64,000 bases of DNA, taken from Bacillus sp. ISL-37 (lineage in GTDB: Bacteria; Bacillota; Bacilli; Bacillales; Cytobacillaceae). Every line of letters starts with the position of its first letter. Position 1 is the stretch's first letter. Where the stretch lies: contig NZ_JAGGQL010000032.1 in NCBI RefSeq assembly GCF_018613315.1, forward strand, positions 124,001-188,000. Direction: 5' to 3'. The position numbers and the translations under genes were made by a program. Below, piece by piece: positions 44,701 through 54,841 of the stretch. Below the pieces are notes generated by a model. The model searched no databases. It was not told the DNA's origin and saw nothing but the letters and a program-made list of their open reading frames with translations.

Positions 44701-45660
44701 TTGATCGTAAAAAGAAGAACATTCCCACTCCGTATCAAAATAAATAATGCAATTCAAAGAAGATTACCTGTTAATCATCCTAAACTCCCTGATGTGATCC
44801 AAGATTCCATGAAAACCAGGGCTGGCCATAAAGGCGAAGAAGCTCTTGACTATTACACCAGCCTCCTACATGAAGATGAATTCCACATATTCCAAGGGCT
44901 TCGGCTTAAATCAGGTGAAACTCACTTCCAAATAGACTCTCTGCTGCTCTCTCCCTCATTTGCACTCATTATCGATGCCAAGAACATGGCAGGCACCCTC
45001 ACCTTCCATTCTCCTTTTAATCAAATGGAACGTACTTTTAATGACAAAACAGATACCTATGAAGATCCTATTCTTCAAGTAAAAAGACACCGTCTGCTTT
45101 TAATGAAGTGGCTGAACGACCACCATTTCCCCCAGATTCCTATAGAGTACCTTGTCTTCAGCAGCAATCCCTCGACATCATTACGAAATCCAAACAATGA
45201 TCAGGAAATCTACCATCGTGTTTGTCCTCCGGGAAAAATCATCTTTAAAATTGAAGAGTTCATATCAAAATATAAAAAAGAGCTACTTTCCGTAAAAGAA
45301 TATAAAAAACTGAGCAAGCTTTTATTCAAGAGTGATGTTCCTCCAGGCTCCCATCTTCATCAATTTAAGATTGACCCATCTGAATACTTGACCGGTGTCC
45401 AATGTCCCTCTTGTTCCCAGTATGCAATGGAGCGGTACAGCGGAACCTGGAATTGTACACATTGCGGGACCACAGCTAAGGATGCTCATCACCAGGCCAT
45501 CGAGGATTACTTTCTCCTGATCAACGATCGTATCACCAACAAGCAGTTCCGGGAATTCTTTCATATTCACTCACCTAAACTGGCAACAAAGCTTCTCGCT
45601 AATATGAACCTGAAATGCCAAGGGCCTACGCGGAGAAGCTGCTATTATACTCCGATTTAA
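44701..45660 (+). CDS. NERD-domain protein with zinc ribbon
   Basis: A 319-residue protein. The N-terminal NERD domain (about 35-150) shows GHKGEEALDYY, IDSLLLSPSFALIIDAKN and the K/E residues expected of this nuclease-related fold. A four-cysteine zinc ribbon follows at about 238-260 (CPSCSQYAMERY, then CTHCG). The TTG at 44701 is the start with GAGAGGA upstream, at a rather long distance. NERD proteins are common in Bacillaceae; role in DNA processing or defence is proposed in general but not shown. Confidence 0.82.
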   Translation: MIVKRRTFPLRIKINNAIQRRLPVNHPKLPDVIQDSMKTRAGHKGEEALDYYTSLLHEDEFHIFQGLRLKSGETHFQIDSLLLSPSFALIIDAKNMAGTLTFHSPFNQMERTFNDKTDTYEDPILQVKRHRLLLMKWLNDHHFPQIPIEYLVFSSNPSTSLRNPNNDQEIYHRVCPPGKIIFKIEEFISKYKKELLSVKEYKKLSKLLFKSDVPPGSHLHQFKIDPSEYLTGVQCPSCSQYAMERYSGTWNCTHCGTTAKDAHHQAIEDYFLLINDRITNKQFREFFHIHSPKLATKLLANMNLKCQGPTRRSCYYTPI

Positions 45661-45689
45661 AAAATCCCCCGCCAACCCGGCGGGGGACT
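45660..45689 (-). terminator. Terminator after prfB
   Basis: A 9-10 bp GC-rich stem CCCCCGCC/GGCGGGGG followed by ATTTTTTAAA on the minus strand. Confidence 0.88.
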
Positions 45690-45714
45690 CACTAAATCTC
45701 ATATCCAGTTCAGT

Positions 45715-46825
45715 TTACTCACCCAAACTCAACTTAGACCTCAAATAAGCATCAATAAACATATCAATATCCCCGTCCATGACTGCCTGCACGTTGCCTG
45801 ATTCGGCGCTGGTGCGGTGGTCTTTTACCATGGAGTACGGGTGGAAGACGTAGGAGCGAATCTGGCTGCCCCAGCCGATTTCTTTTTGCTCGCCGCGGAT
45901 TTCATCCAGCTCGGCTTGCTGCTGCTCGATTTCGCGCTGGTAAAGCTTAGCTTTCAGCATCTTCATTGATGTTTCACGGTTCTTGATTTGTGAACGCTCT
46001 GCCTGGGATGACACAACGACACCGGTTGGCAAGTGCGTGATCCGGACGGCTGAGTCTGTTGTGTTGATGTGCTGACCGCCGGCGCCGCTCGCACGGTACG
46101 TATCGATTTTAAGGTCCTCGGTGCGAATTTCGATTTCGATTTCGTTGTTGAATTCCGGCATCACTTCGCAGGATACAAATGAAGTATGGCGGCGGCCTGA
46201 AGAGTCAAACGGTGAAATACGGACCAGACGGTGTACCCCTTTTTCCGCTTTCAAATAACCGTAGGCATTGTGCCCTTTAATCGCAAGCGTTACACTCTTG
46301 ATTCCAGCTTCGTCTCCTGGCAGGTAATCCAGCGTCTCAACCTTGAACCCGCGCTTTTCCGCCCAGCGTGTGTACATCCGGAGCAACATGGAGCCCCAGT
46401 CCTGGGATTCCGTTCCACCAGCACCTGGGTGCAATTCAAGAATCGCATTATTCTTATCATGCTCTTCACTCAACAATAATTGGAGCTCAAACTCGCTCAT
46501 GCGCTCTTTGAATTCGATAAGCTCCTTCTCCAAGTCTTCCCGAAGGTCCGCATCGTCCTCTTCCTTTACCAGCTCATAAGTCAAATCGAGATTTTCGTAT
46601 GTCTCGCTAAGCTCGTTAAAAACATTAACCTGTTCCTTAAGCGCATTCGCTTCGTTGATGACGACCTGTGCCTTCTGCTGGTCATCCCAGAAATCCGGCG
46701 CAAGCATGCCATCCTCTAGCTCAGCGATTCGTGCTTCTTTATTTTCGAGGTCAAAGAGACCCCCTAAAGCCCGCTAATTTCTTAGCTGTTTTCTCAAGTT
46801 CATTCCTGATATCTGCTAATTCCAT
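45715..46825 (-). CDS. prfB: Peptide chain release factor 2 with programmed +1 frameshift
   Basis: RF2 releases peptides at UGA and UAA. Translation starts at ATG 46825 with a GAGGTGA ribosome site. The first frame has 24 codons ([20 protein letters not shown], then RGSL) and stops at TGA 46753-46751. The site AGGGGG-TCT-CTT-TGA-C is the classical autoregulatory frameshift signal: the internal Shine-Dalgarno and slow UGA decoding move ribosomes +1 to [15 protein letters not shown]. Total product is about 369 residues. The GGQ motif is in [16 protein letters not shown]. The tripeptide SPF, which reads UGA, is seen in [10 protein letters not shown]. Low RF2 promotes frameshifting, giving feedback. 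Confidence 0.95.
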
Positions 46826-46880
46826 ATCGTTCACCTCATAGTTAAGTTACTTTTCATTATACCTTATTGTATGTTCCAAG

Positions 46881-46909
46881 GAAAAAGAGAGCCGAGATCC
46901 GGCCCTCTT
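46881..46909 (-). terminator. Terminator after secA
   Basis: An 8-bp stem GAGGGCCG/CGGCTCTC (one G-T pair) with TTTTTCC following on the minus strand, between secA and prfB. Confidence 0.75.
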
Positions 46910-46943
46910 GATTGTAAAAGTTATTTCGCTTTAACGCTGCACT

Positions 46944-46968
46944 GCGCCGGGGGTCTGACCCCCGGCGC
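46944..46968. repeat. GC-rich GGGTCTGACCC hairpin element
   Basis: An 11-bp perfect stem GCGCCGGGGGT/ACCCCCGGCGC with a 3-base CTG loop. Similar GGGTCTGACCC hairpins are scattered between genes in many Bacillus genomes (recalled). No T run. Confidence 0.55.
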
Positions 46969-46989
46969 GGTAGTTCGCTGAAGCAATTC

Positions 46990-49503
46990 TTATTCCGCCT
47001 TACCACAGCAGTTCTTATATTTCTTGCCGCTGCCGCAGATGCATGGGTCATTACGGCCGACATCCATCGTTTTGACGACAGGCTTTTTCTTCACTTTGCC
47101 GCCTTCGCCTTCTTTTGGATTCACCGCATGGCCTTTCGCTACTTCCTGGCGCTCAAGGTTGCTGCGGATTTCAGCTTTCATGATATATTTCGCAACATCG
47201 TCTTCGATGGAAAGAATCATATTCTCAAACATCGCGAAGCCTTCATGCTGGTATTCGCGCAGTGGATCGATCTGGCCATACGCACGAAGGTGGATGCCCT
47301 GGCGAAGCTGGTCCATCTGGTCGATATGGTCCATCCACTTTGAGTCAACTGAACGAAGCACGATTACTTTTTCAAATTCGCGCATTTGCTCATCAGTCAA
47401 AAGCTCTTCTTTTTCATCATAGCGCTCTTTCACCTTCGCCATGATGGCTTCAATGATTTCATCCTGCTCTTTGCCGCGAAGGTCTTCGACAGTGATGTCG
47501 CCTTCGTGAAGCAGGTTGCCGTTCACGTAGTCAAGGATACTGTTCAGATCCCATTTTTCCATATCCTCGCCTGCTGGCGTATGGGCAGACACATTGCGCT
47601 CCAATGCAGACCTGATCATTTTTTCAACGATATCGCGTAGGTTGTCAGACTCAAGAACCTCGTCACGCTGCTTGTAAATGATTTCGCGCTGCTGACGAAG
47701 GACATCGTCGTACTGAAGCAATTGCTTACGGGCATCGAAGTTGTTGCCCTCAACACGTTTTTGCGCAGATTCAACGGCTCTTGAAACCATCTTGCTCTGG
47801 ATTGGCTGGGTATCATCCATGCCAAGGCGCTCCATCATTGCTTTCATATTGTCGGAACCGAAGCGGCGCATCAGCTCATCTTCCATGGAAAGGTAGAACT
47901 GCGTGACACCAGGGTCTCCCTGACGTCCGGAACGTCCACGGAGCTGGTTATCGATACGACGGCTCTCGTGACGCTCTGTACCAATTACCGCAAGACCGCC
48001 AACTTCTTTAACGCCCTCCCCAAGCTTGATATCCGTACCACGGCCCGCCATGTTCGTCGCGATCGTAACCGATCCCTTATGGCCTGCTTCAGCGATAATT
48101 TCCGCTTCACGCTCATGGTTTTTCGCATTCAGGACATTATGCTTGATGCCTTTTTTCGATAAAAAGGCAGAAATGATTTCAGACGTTTCAATTGCAACCG
48201 TACCAACAAGAACTGGTTGTCCAGCCTGATGGCGTTCGGCGATATCATCAGCGACTGCCTTGAACTTCCCTTGCATTGTTGCATAAATCAAATCCGCACG
48301 GTCATCACGCGCAATCGGACGGTTCGTCGGGATGACGACAACGTTCATATTGTAAATATTACGGAATTCCTCTTCCTCAGTCTTCGCCGTACCCGTCATA
48401 CCGGAAAGTTTCTCGTACATACGGAAGTAGTTCTGGAATGTGATTGTCGCAAGCGTCATACTTTCATTCTGGACCTCAAGGCCTTCTTTTGCCTCGATCG
48501 CCTGGTGCAAGCCTTCGCTGTAACGACGGCCTTTCATCAAACGGCCAGTGAACTGGTCAACTATAACAATCTCGCCGTCCTGGACGACGTAATCCACATC
48601 CTTATGCATACTCGCCTGGGCCTTCATCGCCTGGTTGATGTGGTGAAGCAATGTCACATGCTTGATGTCAAAAAGGTTCTCGATACCAAATGCATTTTCG
48701 GACTTCGTAATCCCATCCTCAGTCAGCTGGACACCCTTCGTTTTTTCATCATATGTGTAGTCTTCTTCGCGCTTCAAAGTGCGAACGAATGCGTTTGCCT
48801 GCATGTAAAGCGCCGCAGATTTTTGCGCAGAGCCGGAAATGATCAACGGAGTACGCGCTTCATCGATCAAGATGGAGTCAACTTCATCGATGACACAGAA
48901 ATGCAGCGGACGCTGAACCTTCTGTTCTGAGTAAAGCACCATGTTGTCGCGCAGATAATCAAAGCCGAACTCGTTGTTCGTACCGTAAGTAATATCGGCA
49001 CGGTATGCTTCCTGCTTTTCTTCCTTCGTCATGCTGTTCAGGTTCAAGCCAACAGACAGGCCAAGGAATTCATACAGCTTGCCCATTTCAACGGCGTCAC
49101 GGCTTGCCAGGTATTCGTTGACCGTGATAACGTGCACGCCTCGGCCAGTGATCGCATTCAGGTAAACCGGCATTGTAGCTGTTAGGGTTTTACCTTCACC
49201 AGTCTTCATTTCAGAGATATTCCCTTCGTGGAGGGAAATACCACCCATCAGCTGGACTTTATAAGGATACAAACCAAGGACACGCTTCGCACCTTCACGG
49301 ACGACTGCGAACGCTTCAATCAGCAGGTCATCAGTAGACGCGCCGTTCTGGTAACGGGATTTGAACTCCTCCGTTTTTTCCTTCAGCTGGTCGTCTGACA
49401 GCTTTTCCATATCGCCTGCAAGCGCATCGATTTGATCCGCCATTTTCGTCAATCTCTTGATATCGCGTTTATTCTGGTCGAAAATTTTCGTTAAAATCCC
49501 CAT
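46990..49503 (-). CDS. secA: Protein translocase motor SecA
   Basis: An 837-residue ATPase that drives preproteins through SecYEG. Walker A region [30 protein letters not shown], and the helicase motif [10 protein letters not shown] are all present. The C-terminus carries the SecB/phospholipid-binding zinc motif [16 protein letters not shown] 49503 has AAAGGAG upstream. Next to prfB as in B. subtilis. Confidence 0.97.
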   Translation of the reverse strand: MGILTKIFDQNKRDIKRLTKMADQIDALAGDMEKLSDDQLKEKTEEFKSRYQNGASTDDLLIEAFAVVREGAKRVLGLYPYKVQLMGGISLHEGNISEMKTGEGKTLTATMPVYLNAITGRGVHVITVNEYLASRDAVEMGKLYEFLGLSVGLNLNSMTKEEKQEAYRADITYGTNNEFGFDYLRDNMVLYSEQKVQRPLHFCVIDEVDSILIDEARTPLIISGSAQKSAALYMQANAFVRTLKREEDYTYDEKTKGVQLTEDGITKSENAFGIENLFDIKHVTLLHHINQAMKAQASMHKDVDYVVQDGEIVIVDQFTGRLMKGRRYSEGLHQAIEAKEGLEVQNESMTLATITFQNYFRMYEKLSGMTGTAKTEEEEFRNIYNMNVVVIPTNRPIARDDRADLIYATMQGKFKAVADDIAERHQAGQPVLVGTVAIETSEIISAFLSKKGIKHNVLNAKNHEREAEIIAEAGHKGSVTIATNMAGRGTDIKLGEGVKEVGGLAVIGTERHESRRIDNQLRGRSGRQGDPGVTQFYLSMEDELMRRFGSDNMKAMMERLGMDDTQPIQSKMVSRAVESAQKRVEGNNFDARKQLLQYDDVLRQQREIIYKQRDEVLESDNLRDIVEKMIRSALERNVSAHTPAGEDMEKWDLNSILDYVNGNLLHEGDITVEDLRGKEQDEIIEAIMAKVKERYDEKEELLTDEQMREFEKVIVLRSVDSKWMDHIDQMDQLRQGIHLRAYGQIDPLREYQHEGFAMFENMILSIEDDVAKYIMKAEIRSNLERQEVAKGHAVNPKEGEGGKVKKKPVVKTMDVGRNDPCICGSGKKYKNCCGKAE

Positions 49504-49541
49504 ACAGACGCTCCTTTTATCTATTGAATCTCGTTGATTTC

Positions 49542-49660
49542 GAAAAGCGCAAGCGCCTTGTCCAGCCCCGACAAGCGTTGGAGGGCCGACCGGTGAAGTC
49601 GTTCTTTGACTTCATTGGGCGTACCGAAACGACTCTAGGGGTTAGGCGCTGGAGCTGGCC
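49542..49660. repeat. Dispersed Bacillus intergenic repeat (about 120 bp)
   Basis: The block opens with GCGCAAGCGCCTTG and closes with GGCGCTGGAGCTGG, and is internally GC-rich with several short inverted segments. I recall very similar blocks scattered through intergenic regions of Bacillus-group genomes. It sits upstream of secA. The rest of 49504-49844 holds only two terminators. Confidence 0.55.
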
Positions 49661-49696
49661 AATTCTCGAAGTGAATTCTATAATTAATTGTCCCAA

Positions 49697-49728
49697 AGAA
49701 AAAAGATTCGCTGTAAACGCACCGAATC
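49697..49728 (-). terminator. Terminator-like hairpin upstream of secA
   Basis: GATTCG/CGAATC stem with T6 on the minus strand; probably a backup terminator for the DUF1028 transcript. Confidence 0.55.
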
Positions 49729-49806
49729 CCTTTTAGAAAAATTCGATTTATTGCTAAATACTATCTTACCACTTACAACAAGGGGTGACAACCAATCGAG
49801 GTATGC

Positions 49807-49838
49807 GAAAAGTCCCCCTGCCGGTTGACAGAGGGACT
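49807..49838 (-). terminator. Terminator after the DUF1028 gene
   Basis: AGTCCCTCTG/CAGGGGGACT stem with TTTT after it on the minus strand, seven bases beyond the gene. Confidence 0.75.
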
Positions 49839-49844
49839 GAGGAT

Positions 49845-50687
49845 TTACTGGTTTTTCATAACCTCCAGCACTTCTAAATCAATCTTGCCTTTCTCCTGCT
49901 CTCTTTCCTCGAAGTTTTCGGTGTGGATGTAGGAAGTGAGCGCTTTATGGAGCTCTTCGTTGTCAGATGGATCGGCCTTAAGATAATCCAGACGCTTAAG
50001 GTGCTGGATAACTGTCTCCTTTACCTCTCCATCGATAGCGACCACATTCTCCGGCTTTGATTTTGCAAAATAAAGCTGCTGAAGTCCGTAGATACGGATG
50101 AGCTCCGTGATTGGTTCCGGATGGTCATCAACGCGCAGATCGATATAACGGTCATTGTAACCGCCATAGCCGCCCTTCTCCTTGACGACAAGGAGTGCAG
50201 CTGACTGTTGGCCTCTGCTGTCGCCACCAGCTTGCTGGCCGGCATTAAGCGCCTGAAGCAAGCGTTGTGCAAGCGATCCTTCCGTCGATTCAAAAGTTTC
50301 AGCCATTGCTTTTACAGTATTTTCATCTACTAAAATATTTCCCTGCGCCGCAAAATGCTTGCCTGTCACTCCGCCTGCCCAGTCATAGCAGTATGTACCT
50401 GTAAAAGTTGCTCCGTTGCCTTCGGCATCAATCAAGCCAACCTGACGCATCTCCTTGTCAGGATCATCCTTCGTGATTAGCTCCATCACTTCCTCAGCTG
50501 ATTTCCCCTGAGCCATCAACTCAAGCGCCTGCGGGCCATATGCCGTATTCGCATACGACTGGGTAGCCACAGCACCCACTCCCGCCTTCGCAAACGGAAC
50601 GACTGCGCCCACTCCGAGAAATTTAGATTGTACTGCAATTCCCCATTCTTTTTCCTGCGGATCATAGCCTACGATTGAAAATGTCAT
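49845..50687 (-). CDS. DUF1028 protein (Ntn-hydrolase-like fold)
   Basis: A 280-residue protein. It starts MTFSIVGYDPQEKEWGIAVQ and contains VPFAKAGVGAVATQSYANTAYG and the GGDSRGQQSAALLVV segment typical of DUF1028. The C-terminal 50 residues form a separate helical part. The catalytic role is unproven in the family. Single gene between terminators; not part of the corresponding B. subtilis segment, so probably a lineage-specific insertion between secA and hpf. Confidence 0.85.
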   Translation of the reverse strand: MTFSIVGYDPQEKEWGIAVQSKFLGVGAVVPFAKAGVGAVATQSYANTAYGPQALELMAQGKSAEEVMELITKDDPDKEMRQVGLIDAEGNGATFTGTYCYDWAGGVTGKHFAAQGNILVDENTVKAMAETFESTEGSLAQRLLQALNAGQQAGGDSRGQQSAALLVVKEKGGYGGYNDRYIDLRVDDHPEPITELIRIYGLQQLYFAKSKPENVVAIDGEVKETVIQHLKRLDYLKADPSDNEELHKALTSYIHTENFEEREQEKGKIDLEVLEVMKNQ

Positions 50688-50753
50688 TATGTATCGCCTC
50701 CTGTAAAAAACTATTTCGGCACTCGGTATAAAATTCCCTTCCTATGAACAAAT

Positions 50754-50784
50754 TAAAACCCACAGCCAATTTCTGACTGTGGGT
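50754..50784 (-). terminator. Terminator after hpf
   Basis: ACCCACAG/CTGTGGGT, 8-bp stem, followed by TTTTAAT on the minus strand. Confidence 0.82.
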
Positions 50785-50844
50785 AGAATGTGAGATTATT
50801 GTAGTTGGCGGCGAGATTCTATCAAGCCGTTTCAACCATATTTC

Positions 50845-51390
50845 TTATTGTGCTTCAATCAAACCATAACGGCCGTCGTTACGCTTGTAAACAACATTTG
50901 TTTGGTTAGTTTCAGCGTTTGTGAAAACGTAGAAGCTATGGCCCAGCATGTTCATCTGCAGGATCGCTTCCTCGCTGTCCATCGGCTTCAGGTCGAAGCT
51001 CTTTGTACGGACAACTTCAAGGTCTTCATCTTCTTCAACCTGTTCAACTTCTGTGAAAATCGGAACGAAATCCTTCAGGCTTTCCTTATCACGGAACTTG
51101 CGGTTTACCTTGGTTTTGTGCTTACGGATTTGACGCTCAAGCTTATCAGTGATCAAATCGATCGCAGCATACATATCTTCATGAAGCTCCTCTGCGCGAA
51201 GCACAAGGTCCTTCATCGGAATTGTAATTTCAACTTTTGATTTCTTATCCTGGTAAACTTTCAGGTTAACGTTCACATTGGCATTGGGTGACTCCGTAAA
51301 ATAACGCTCAAGCTTAGCAACCTTCTTCTCTACATACTCTCTGATTGCTGGAGTTACCTCAATGTTTTCTCCACGAATGTTGTAGTTCAT
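50845..51390 (-). CDS. hpf: Long-form ribosome hibernation promoting factor
   Basis: A 181-residue protein. ATG 51390 has AAAGGAGGAG at a good distance; the frame extends 30 codons upstream through the promoter and is not used. Residues 1-95 are the HPF/YfiA ribosome-binding domain (MNYNIRGENIEVTPAIREYV). Residues about 125-181 are the C-terminal dimerisation domain (KPMDSEEAILQMNMLGHSFY). Long HPF dimerises 70S ribosomes into inactive 100S particles. The upstream sequence carries a sigma-B-like promoter, consistent with stress induction of B. subtilis YvyD. Confidence 0.95.
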   Translation of the reverse strand: MNYNIRGENIEVTPAIREYVEKKVAKLERYFTESPNANVNVNLKVYQDKKSKVEITIPMKDLVLRAEELHEDMYAAIDLITDKLERQIRKHKTKVNRKFRDKESLKDFVPIFTEVEQVEEDEDLEVVRTKSFDLKPMDSEEAILQMNMLGHSFYVFTNAETNQTNVVYKRNDGRYGLIEAQ

Positions 51391-51436
51391 AGTGGACTCC
51401 TCCTTTGGGATATGACTATGTATTACTAATTCTATT

Positions 51437-51462
51437 TTACCCCAAAGAACTCCTGCAAAAAC
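51437..51462 (-). promoter_or_regulatory. Sigma-B-like promoter of hpf
   Basis: On the minus strand GTTTTT and GGGTAA are separated by 14 bases, near the sigma-B consensus GTTTAA-N12-15-GGGTAT, about 45 bases upstream of the start codon. Agrees with known sigma-B control of hpf in B. subtilis. Confidence 0.6.
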
Positions 51463-51540
51463 AGTCTGAAGATTTGACATTTTTATGTCTGTTTTTATCG
51501 TCGGAATAGTGGATATTTTGTAGAGGGTTGTCCGAATATG

Positions 51541-51566
51541 GAAAAACCGCCCGGGATTGGGCGGTT
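51541..51566 (-). terminator. Terminator at the end of the flaG-fliDST operon
   Basis: AACCGCCC/GGGCGGTT stem followed by TTTCC on the minus strand; overlaps the stop of the last gene. Confidence 0.82.
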
Positions 51567-51954
51567 AGTTGATGTAATAGGGTCTGAATTGTCGAGTGAT
51601 TTGCCTCGACCATTCTAGAAAAGCGGGATGAATCTTTTCCCTCATTAAAACCTCGAGGAATCGATCGTCTGTAAATTGAACTAATTGTGCCTTTTCTAAT
51701 ACCAAATCGAATTGTGAAAACTGTTGGATAACTCCCGGCTGATCGGAAAAATGCTCAGCAAGGACCTTGTTTGATTCATAAATTTGCATAAAAGCCATGG
51801 TCACGTCTTCCCACAATTGTTCTGCATCCTGACGATTATTCCTTTCAAGACTGACAAGGATATGGCCAAACGCTTCATCGATGATATCGAGCAATCCGAT
51901 ATACTGGTTGACCAACAAAAACTTTTCCTCAATTAACGTGTTCAAACCAGCCAC
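51565..51954 (-). CDS. Unknown protein at the end of the fliDST operon
   Basis: A 129-residue, mainly helical protein with no membrane segment. It starts at GTG 51954 immediately after the fliT stop, with AGAGGA upstream; TTG 51945 is an alternative. It is the fifth gene of the flaG-fliD-fliS-fliT transcript and ends in the operon terminator. The position suggests a flagellar chaperone or regulator, but no family is recognised. B. subtilis does not have it here. Confidence 0.72.
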   Translation of the reverse strand: MAGLNTLIEEKFLLVNQYIGLLDIIDEAFGHILVSLERNNRQDAEQLWEDVTMAFMQIYESNKVLAEHFSDQPGVIQQFSQFDLVLEKAQLVQFTDDRFLEVLMREKIHPAFLEWSRQITRQFRPYYIN

Positions 51955-52299
51955 CTATTTCCTCTTGTCGTAAAACATGCCGTCCGTTGAAAGGTTTTGG
52001 TATGGGTTGACATATTTTGTGTTCGATTCTTTTTTCGTTTGCAGACCTTTAATATCTCTTTGAACAGAAGCCTTTTCAGTTTTTAAAAGCTGAGCAAGCT
52101 TCATATTCAACTGATTGATTTCCTTCCCCGCTTCCATTTCTTCAGGTGTATAGGGAGGAACAATTGCATTCATGAGTGCTTCTCGCTGACTTAATAACTC
52201 ATCAGTCCGAGAGATTTTATCATCGCGATCCAAATCAGCAGTCTCCAAAAGTTGTATGAGTTCATTAGTCAGCTGATGAAAGTGAAGGACAGCATTCAT
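51955..52299 (-). CDS. fliT: Flagellar protein FliT
   Basis: A 114-residue helical protein, the FliD export chaperone. ATG 52299 overlaps the fliS stop (TAATG). Upstream in-frame sequence belongs to fliS. The short length, acidic helices and position between fliS and the operon end identify it; sequence conservation of FliT is low. Confidence 0.82.
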   Translation of the reverse strand: MNAVLHFHQLTNELIQLLETADLDRDDKISRTDELLSQREALMNAIVPPYTPEEMEAGKEINQLNMKLAQLLKTEKASVQRDIKGLQTKKESNTKYVNPYQNLSTDGMFYDKRK

Positions 52300-52700
52300 T
52301 AAACTACGCCACCCTGGCCGTGCTGCTTCTGGCGGTTCAATTGAATGACCTGCTTCCACGTATCGCGGAAGTCAGTAACAAGAGTCTCTACCTCTTCCAG
52401 AATCGCAGTGTCATTCTTAATGTTCGCGTCGATTAACCGGCGATTCATATAATCGTATAATGACATCATATTTTGAGAAACTTCAAGGTCCATATTAAGC
52501 GTGACCATCAACTCTTGCACAATCTTTTGTGCTTTCTGGATATTCGTATTTTTCGCCTGAATATTCTTCGTTTCAATTGCATGCTTTGCCAGATTGATAA
52601 ACTTCAAGCATCCATTGTATAACATCAACGTCAATTCACCAGGTGACGCGGTATTGACCGAGTTTTGCTGGTAAGATTGGTATGGGTTAGTTAGTGCCAT
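52299..52700 (-). CDS. fliS: Flagellin export chaperone FliS
   Basis: A 133-residue four-helix protein (ALTNPYQSYQQNSVNTASPG at the start; LTLMLYNGCLKFI next). It binds the C-terminus of newly made flagellin and delivers it to the export gate. In this genome the bound C-terminal segment is exactly the part of Hag split by introns. In operon with fliD (30 bases upstream) and fliT. Confidence 0.95.
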   Translation of the reverse strand: MALTNPYQSYQQNSVNTASPGELTLMLYNGCLKFINLAKHAIETKNIQAKNTNIQKAQKIVQELMVTLNMDLEVSQNMMSLYDYMNRRLIDANIKNDTAILEEVETLVTDFRDTWKQVIQLNRQKQHGQGGVV

Positions 52701-52729
52701 AATTTACTCTCCTTTTTAAAAAGGGCATT

Positions 52730-54829
52730 TTAATATCCACCGCTAAATTGCTGCATTAAGTATGCCGACTGGCTATTTGCTTTTTGAATAGCCTTTTCCA
52801 TAGCAGTAAACTGGCGCCAGTAGCGGTCTTCGACTTGTGTCAGACGTGACTCGAAACGGTTGATTTGGTTGTCGACATTATCTAATTGGCGACCAAGTGT
52901 GAATTGCTTAGTAGTGGAGAAGGAATTCCCTGCACGATCCTTAAGCTTGTCCATTGCTCCATTCACTGTATCATATAGTCGGTGGACAATTCCCTGTTCT
53001 TCGCTTGATGTTCCTGTCCCACGGAACAAGTTCTCGACAGACTCCGGGTTGTCTTCTATTGCCTTCTTAAGGGCGGCTTCATTGATCTCGAGCTTGCCAC
53101 CTTCAAGATAGTTCGCAGTCGTCTTAATGCCGATACTAGCCAACTGGTTCATGAGCGGATCAACAGCAGCATTTCTTACCGGCGCATAAAAATTGCTGCG
53201 CATCCCGCCAAGGACGCCAGTAAGGATTGGATCTCTTTTCAACAGCCCGCTTTTTGCCTTTTCTTCCCACTGCTCTTGCTGTTTTTCAGAAAGAGTTTCC
53301 CGCTGTTCATCCGTCAGCGGCTTGTAGCTGCGGTAATACTCCTCAGATGATTTTTTCTGTATTTTATCAATAAGCTCATTGTACTTCTCGACGAATGCTT
53401 TGATGTTATCGAAAACCTTATTAGTATCATTGCTAATAGATAGAGAAGCTGATACAGCAGGATCCGTAAAAGTTTGTTTAAGGGTAAATGTGACCCCGTT
53501 CATTTCAAAAGTATTTGAACTTCTGCTTGTATTCATTCCGTTAATGTTGAACATTGCATTCGATCCATAAGTAGCTACAGTCGATAGCTTTAATAAATCA
53601 GTAGCAAAGAAACCAGTCGCTTTGATTTGGTCGGCAGTATCTAAGTTATCCAGGTTCCCGTTACTGAAATTCCCTGTTTCAGATCTAGTCAGAGAAACAT
53701 TCCCGGAATAGCTATCAAAAAACATTGTAACGCCCACATTTGAACTATTAACCTTATTCATGACTTGATTTAGAGTATCACTGCCAGAAATCAGGAACTT
53801 TTCCGTCTTTTGTCCTGTCGAAGTTTCAGTAGACAAATCCATGGATGTATATTTTTGCTGATAGGATGCTTTAATCTTCACCCCGGATGTTTGAGCAGTA
53901 TCGAAAATAACTTTTCCTGTTTCAAGATTCACTTTCCCAATCCGGGTGGCTCCGCTATCAACGAGAGCAATGAATCCATCACCATCCGCCGTACCTGATA
54001 GCGTATAGTTCGTAGTAGTACCATCCGTTTTGGTAATATCTAACGAAAAATTTGTGTTATTAATGAAAGTAGCTCCAAGCTGCCATTCCGAAGTATCTGC
54101 ACTTAAAGTCTTCTCTTCCACCTTTTTATCAAGAACATAATTGAATTCTATTTTTGCATCCTTGGCAACAGGACCGCTGAATTTAAGATTTCCATTTTTA
54201 TCAATAATAACTTGGTCAGCAGAGGCTGGCGTTGTCGTTGTATCCCCTGCCACTATGCTATAAGCCTTGCCATTGACCTTAACTGTCATGTCTGAAATTT
54301 TTGTTAAATCTACAAGTTCATCAGCGTGTTTTGTAATCGTAAATTTATCGAGGACACCATCAGCAATGAAAGTCTTATTACCTATACTACCATTCTCCCA
54401 TGGGTAGCCGGCTCCTCCTGCTAAATTTTCTTGTTGGCTTAATAGAGCTTGGGACGGATCAACTTTCTGCCCTGTTACAGCTATAGAACCTGCGCTGACT
54501 TTTGTAGCTGCCGAAGCCAATTGGCTTACATTTTTTATTGTATAAGAAGATTGTGATGCTGCACTGCTAGCAGTCGCTGTCACCAGTGCCGAATTCGTTG
54601 AAGTAACTGAACGTGCCCGGTACTGTGTCGTCAGCTTCATGTTCGTCAATTCTGTCCGAAAGTTCAACAACAGGCTGTTCATTGAACGGTAATCATCTCG
54701 TTGCCATTCAAGCAACTGTTTTTGTTGTTTCAATTTATCAAGCGGCATGCGCTCAGCTTTCATTAAATCTCCAACGATCTGGTCGATATCCATACCACTT
54801 GCCAAACCGCCTATCCGCATATTAGACAT
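52730..54829 (-). CDS. fliD: Flagellar filament cap protein FliD
   Basis: A 699-residue HAP2 protein, about 200 residues longer than in B. subtilis because of a larger central variable region (about 110-340). The N-terminus has IGGLASGMDIDQIVGDLMKA and the conserved coiled coil, and the C-terminus (about 480-699) has the helical D0/D1 pairs ending in YLMQQFSGGY. It caps the filament and folds exported flagellin. Confidence 0.95.
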   Translation of the reverse strand: MSNMRIGGLASGMDIDQIVGDLMKAERMPLDKLKQQKQLLEWQRDDYRSMNSLLLNFRTELTNMKLTTQYRARSVTSTNSALVTATASSAASQSSYTIKNVSQLASAATKVSAGSIAVTGQKVDPSQALLSQQENLAGGAGYPWENGSIGNKTFIADGVLDKFTITKHADELVDLTKISDMTVKVNGKAYSIVAGDTTTTPASADQVIIDKNGNLKFSGPVAKDAKIEFNYVLDKKVEEKTLSADTSEWQLGATFINNTNFSLDITKTDGTTTNYTLSGTADGDGFIALVDSGATRIGKVNLETGKVIFDTAQTSGVKIKASYQQKYTSMDLSTETSTGQKTEKFLISGSDTLNQVMNKVNSSNVGVTMFFDSYSGNVSLTRSETGNFSNGNLDNLDTADQIKATGFFATDLLKLSTVATYGSNAMFNINGMNTSRSSNTFEMNGVTFTLKQTFTDPAVSASLSISNDTNKVFDNIKAFVEKYNELIDKIQKKSSEEYYRSYKPLTDEQRETLSEKQQEQWEEKAKSGLLKRDPILTGVLGGMRSNFYAPVRNAAVDPLMNQLASIGIKTTANYLEGGKLEINEAALKKAIEDNPESVENLFRGTGTSSEEQGIVHRLYDTVNGAMDKLKDRAGNSFSTTKQFTLGRQLDNVDNQINRFESRLTQVEDRYWRQFTAMEKAIQKANSQSAYLMQQFSGGY

Positions 54830-54841
54830 ATCTAATCACCT

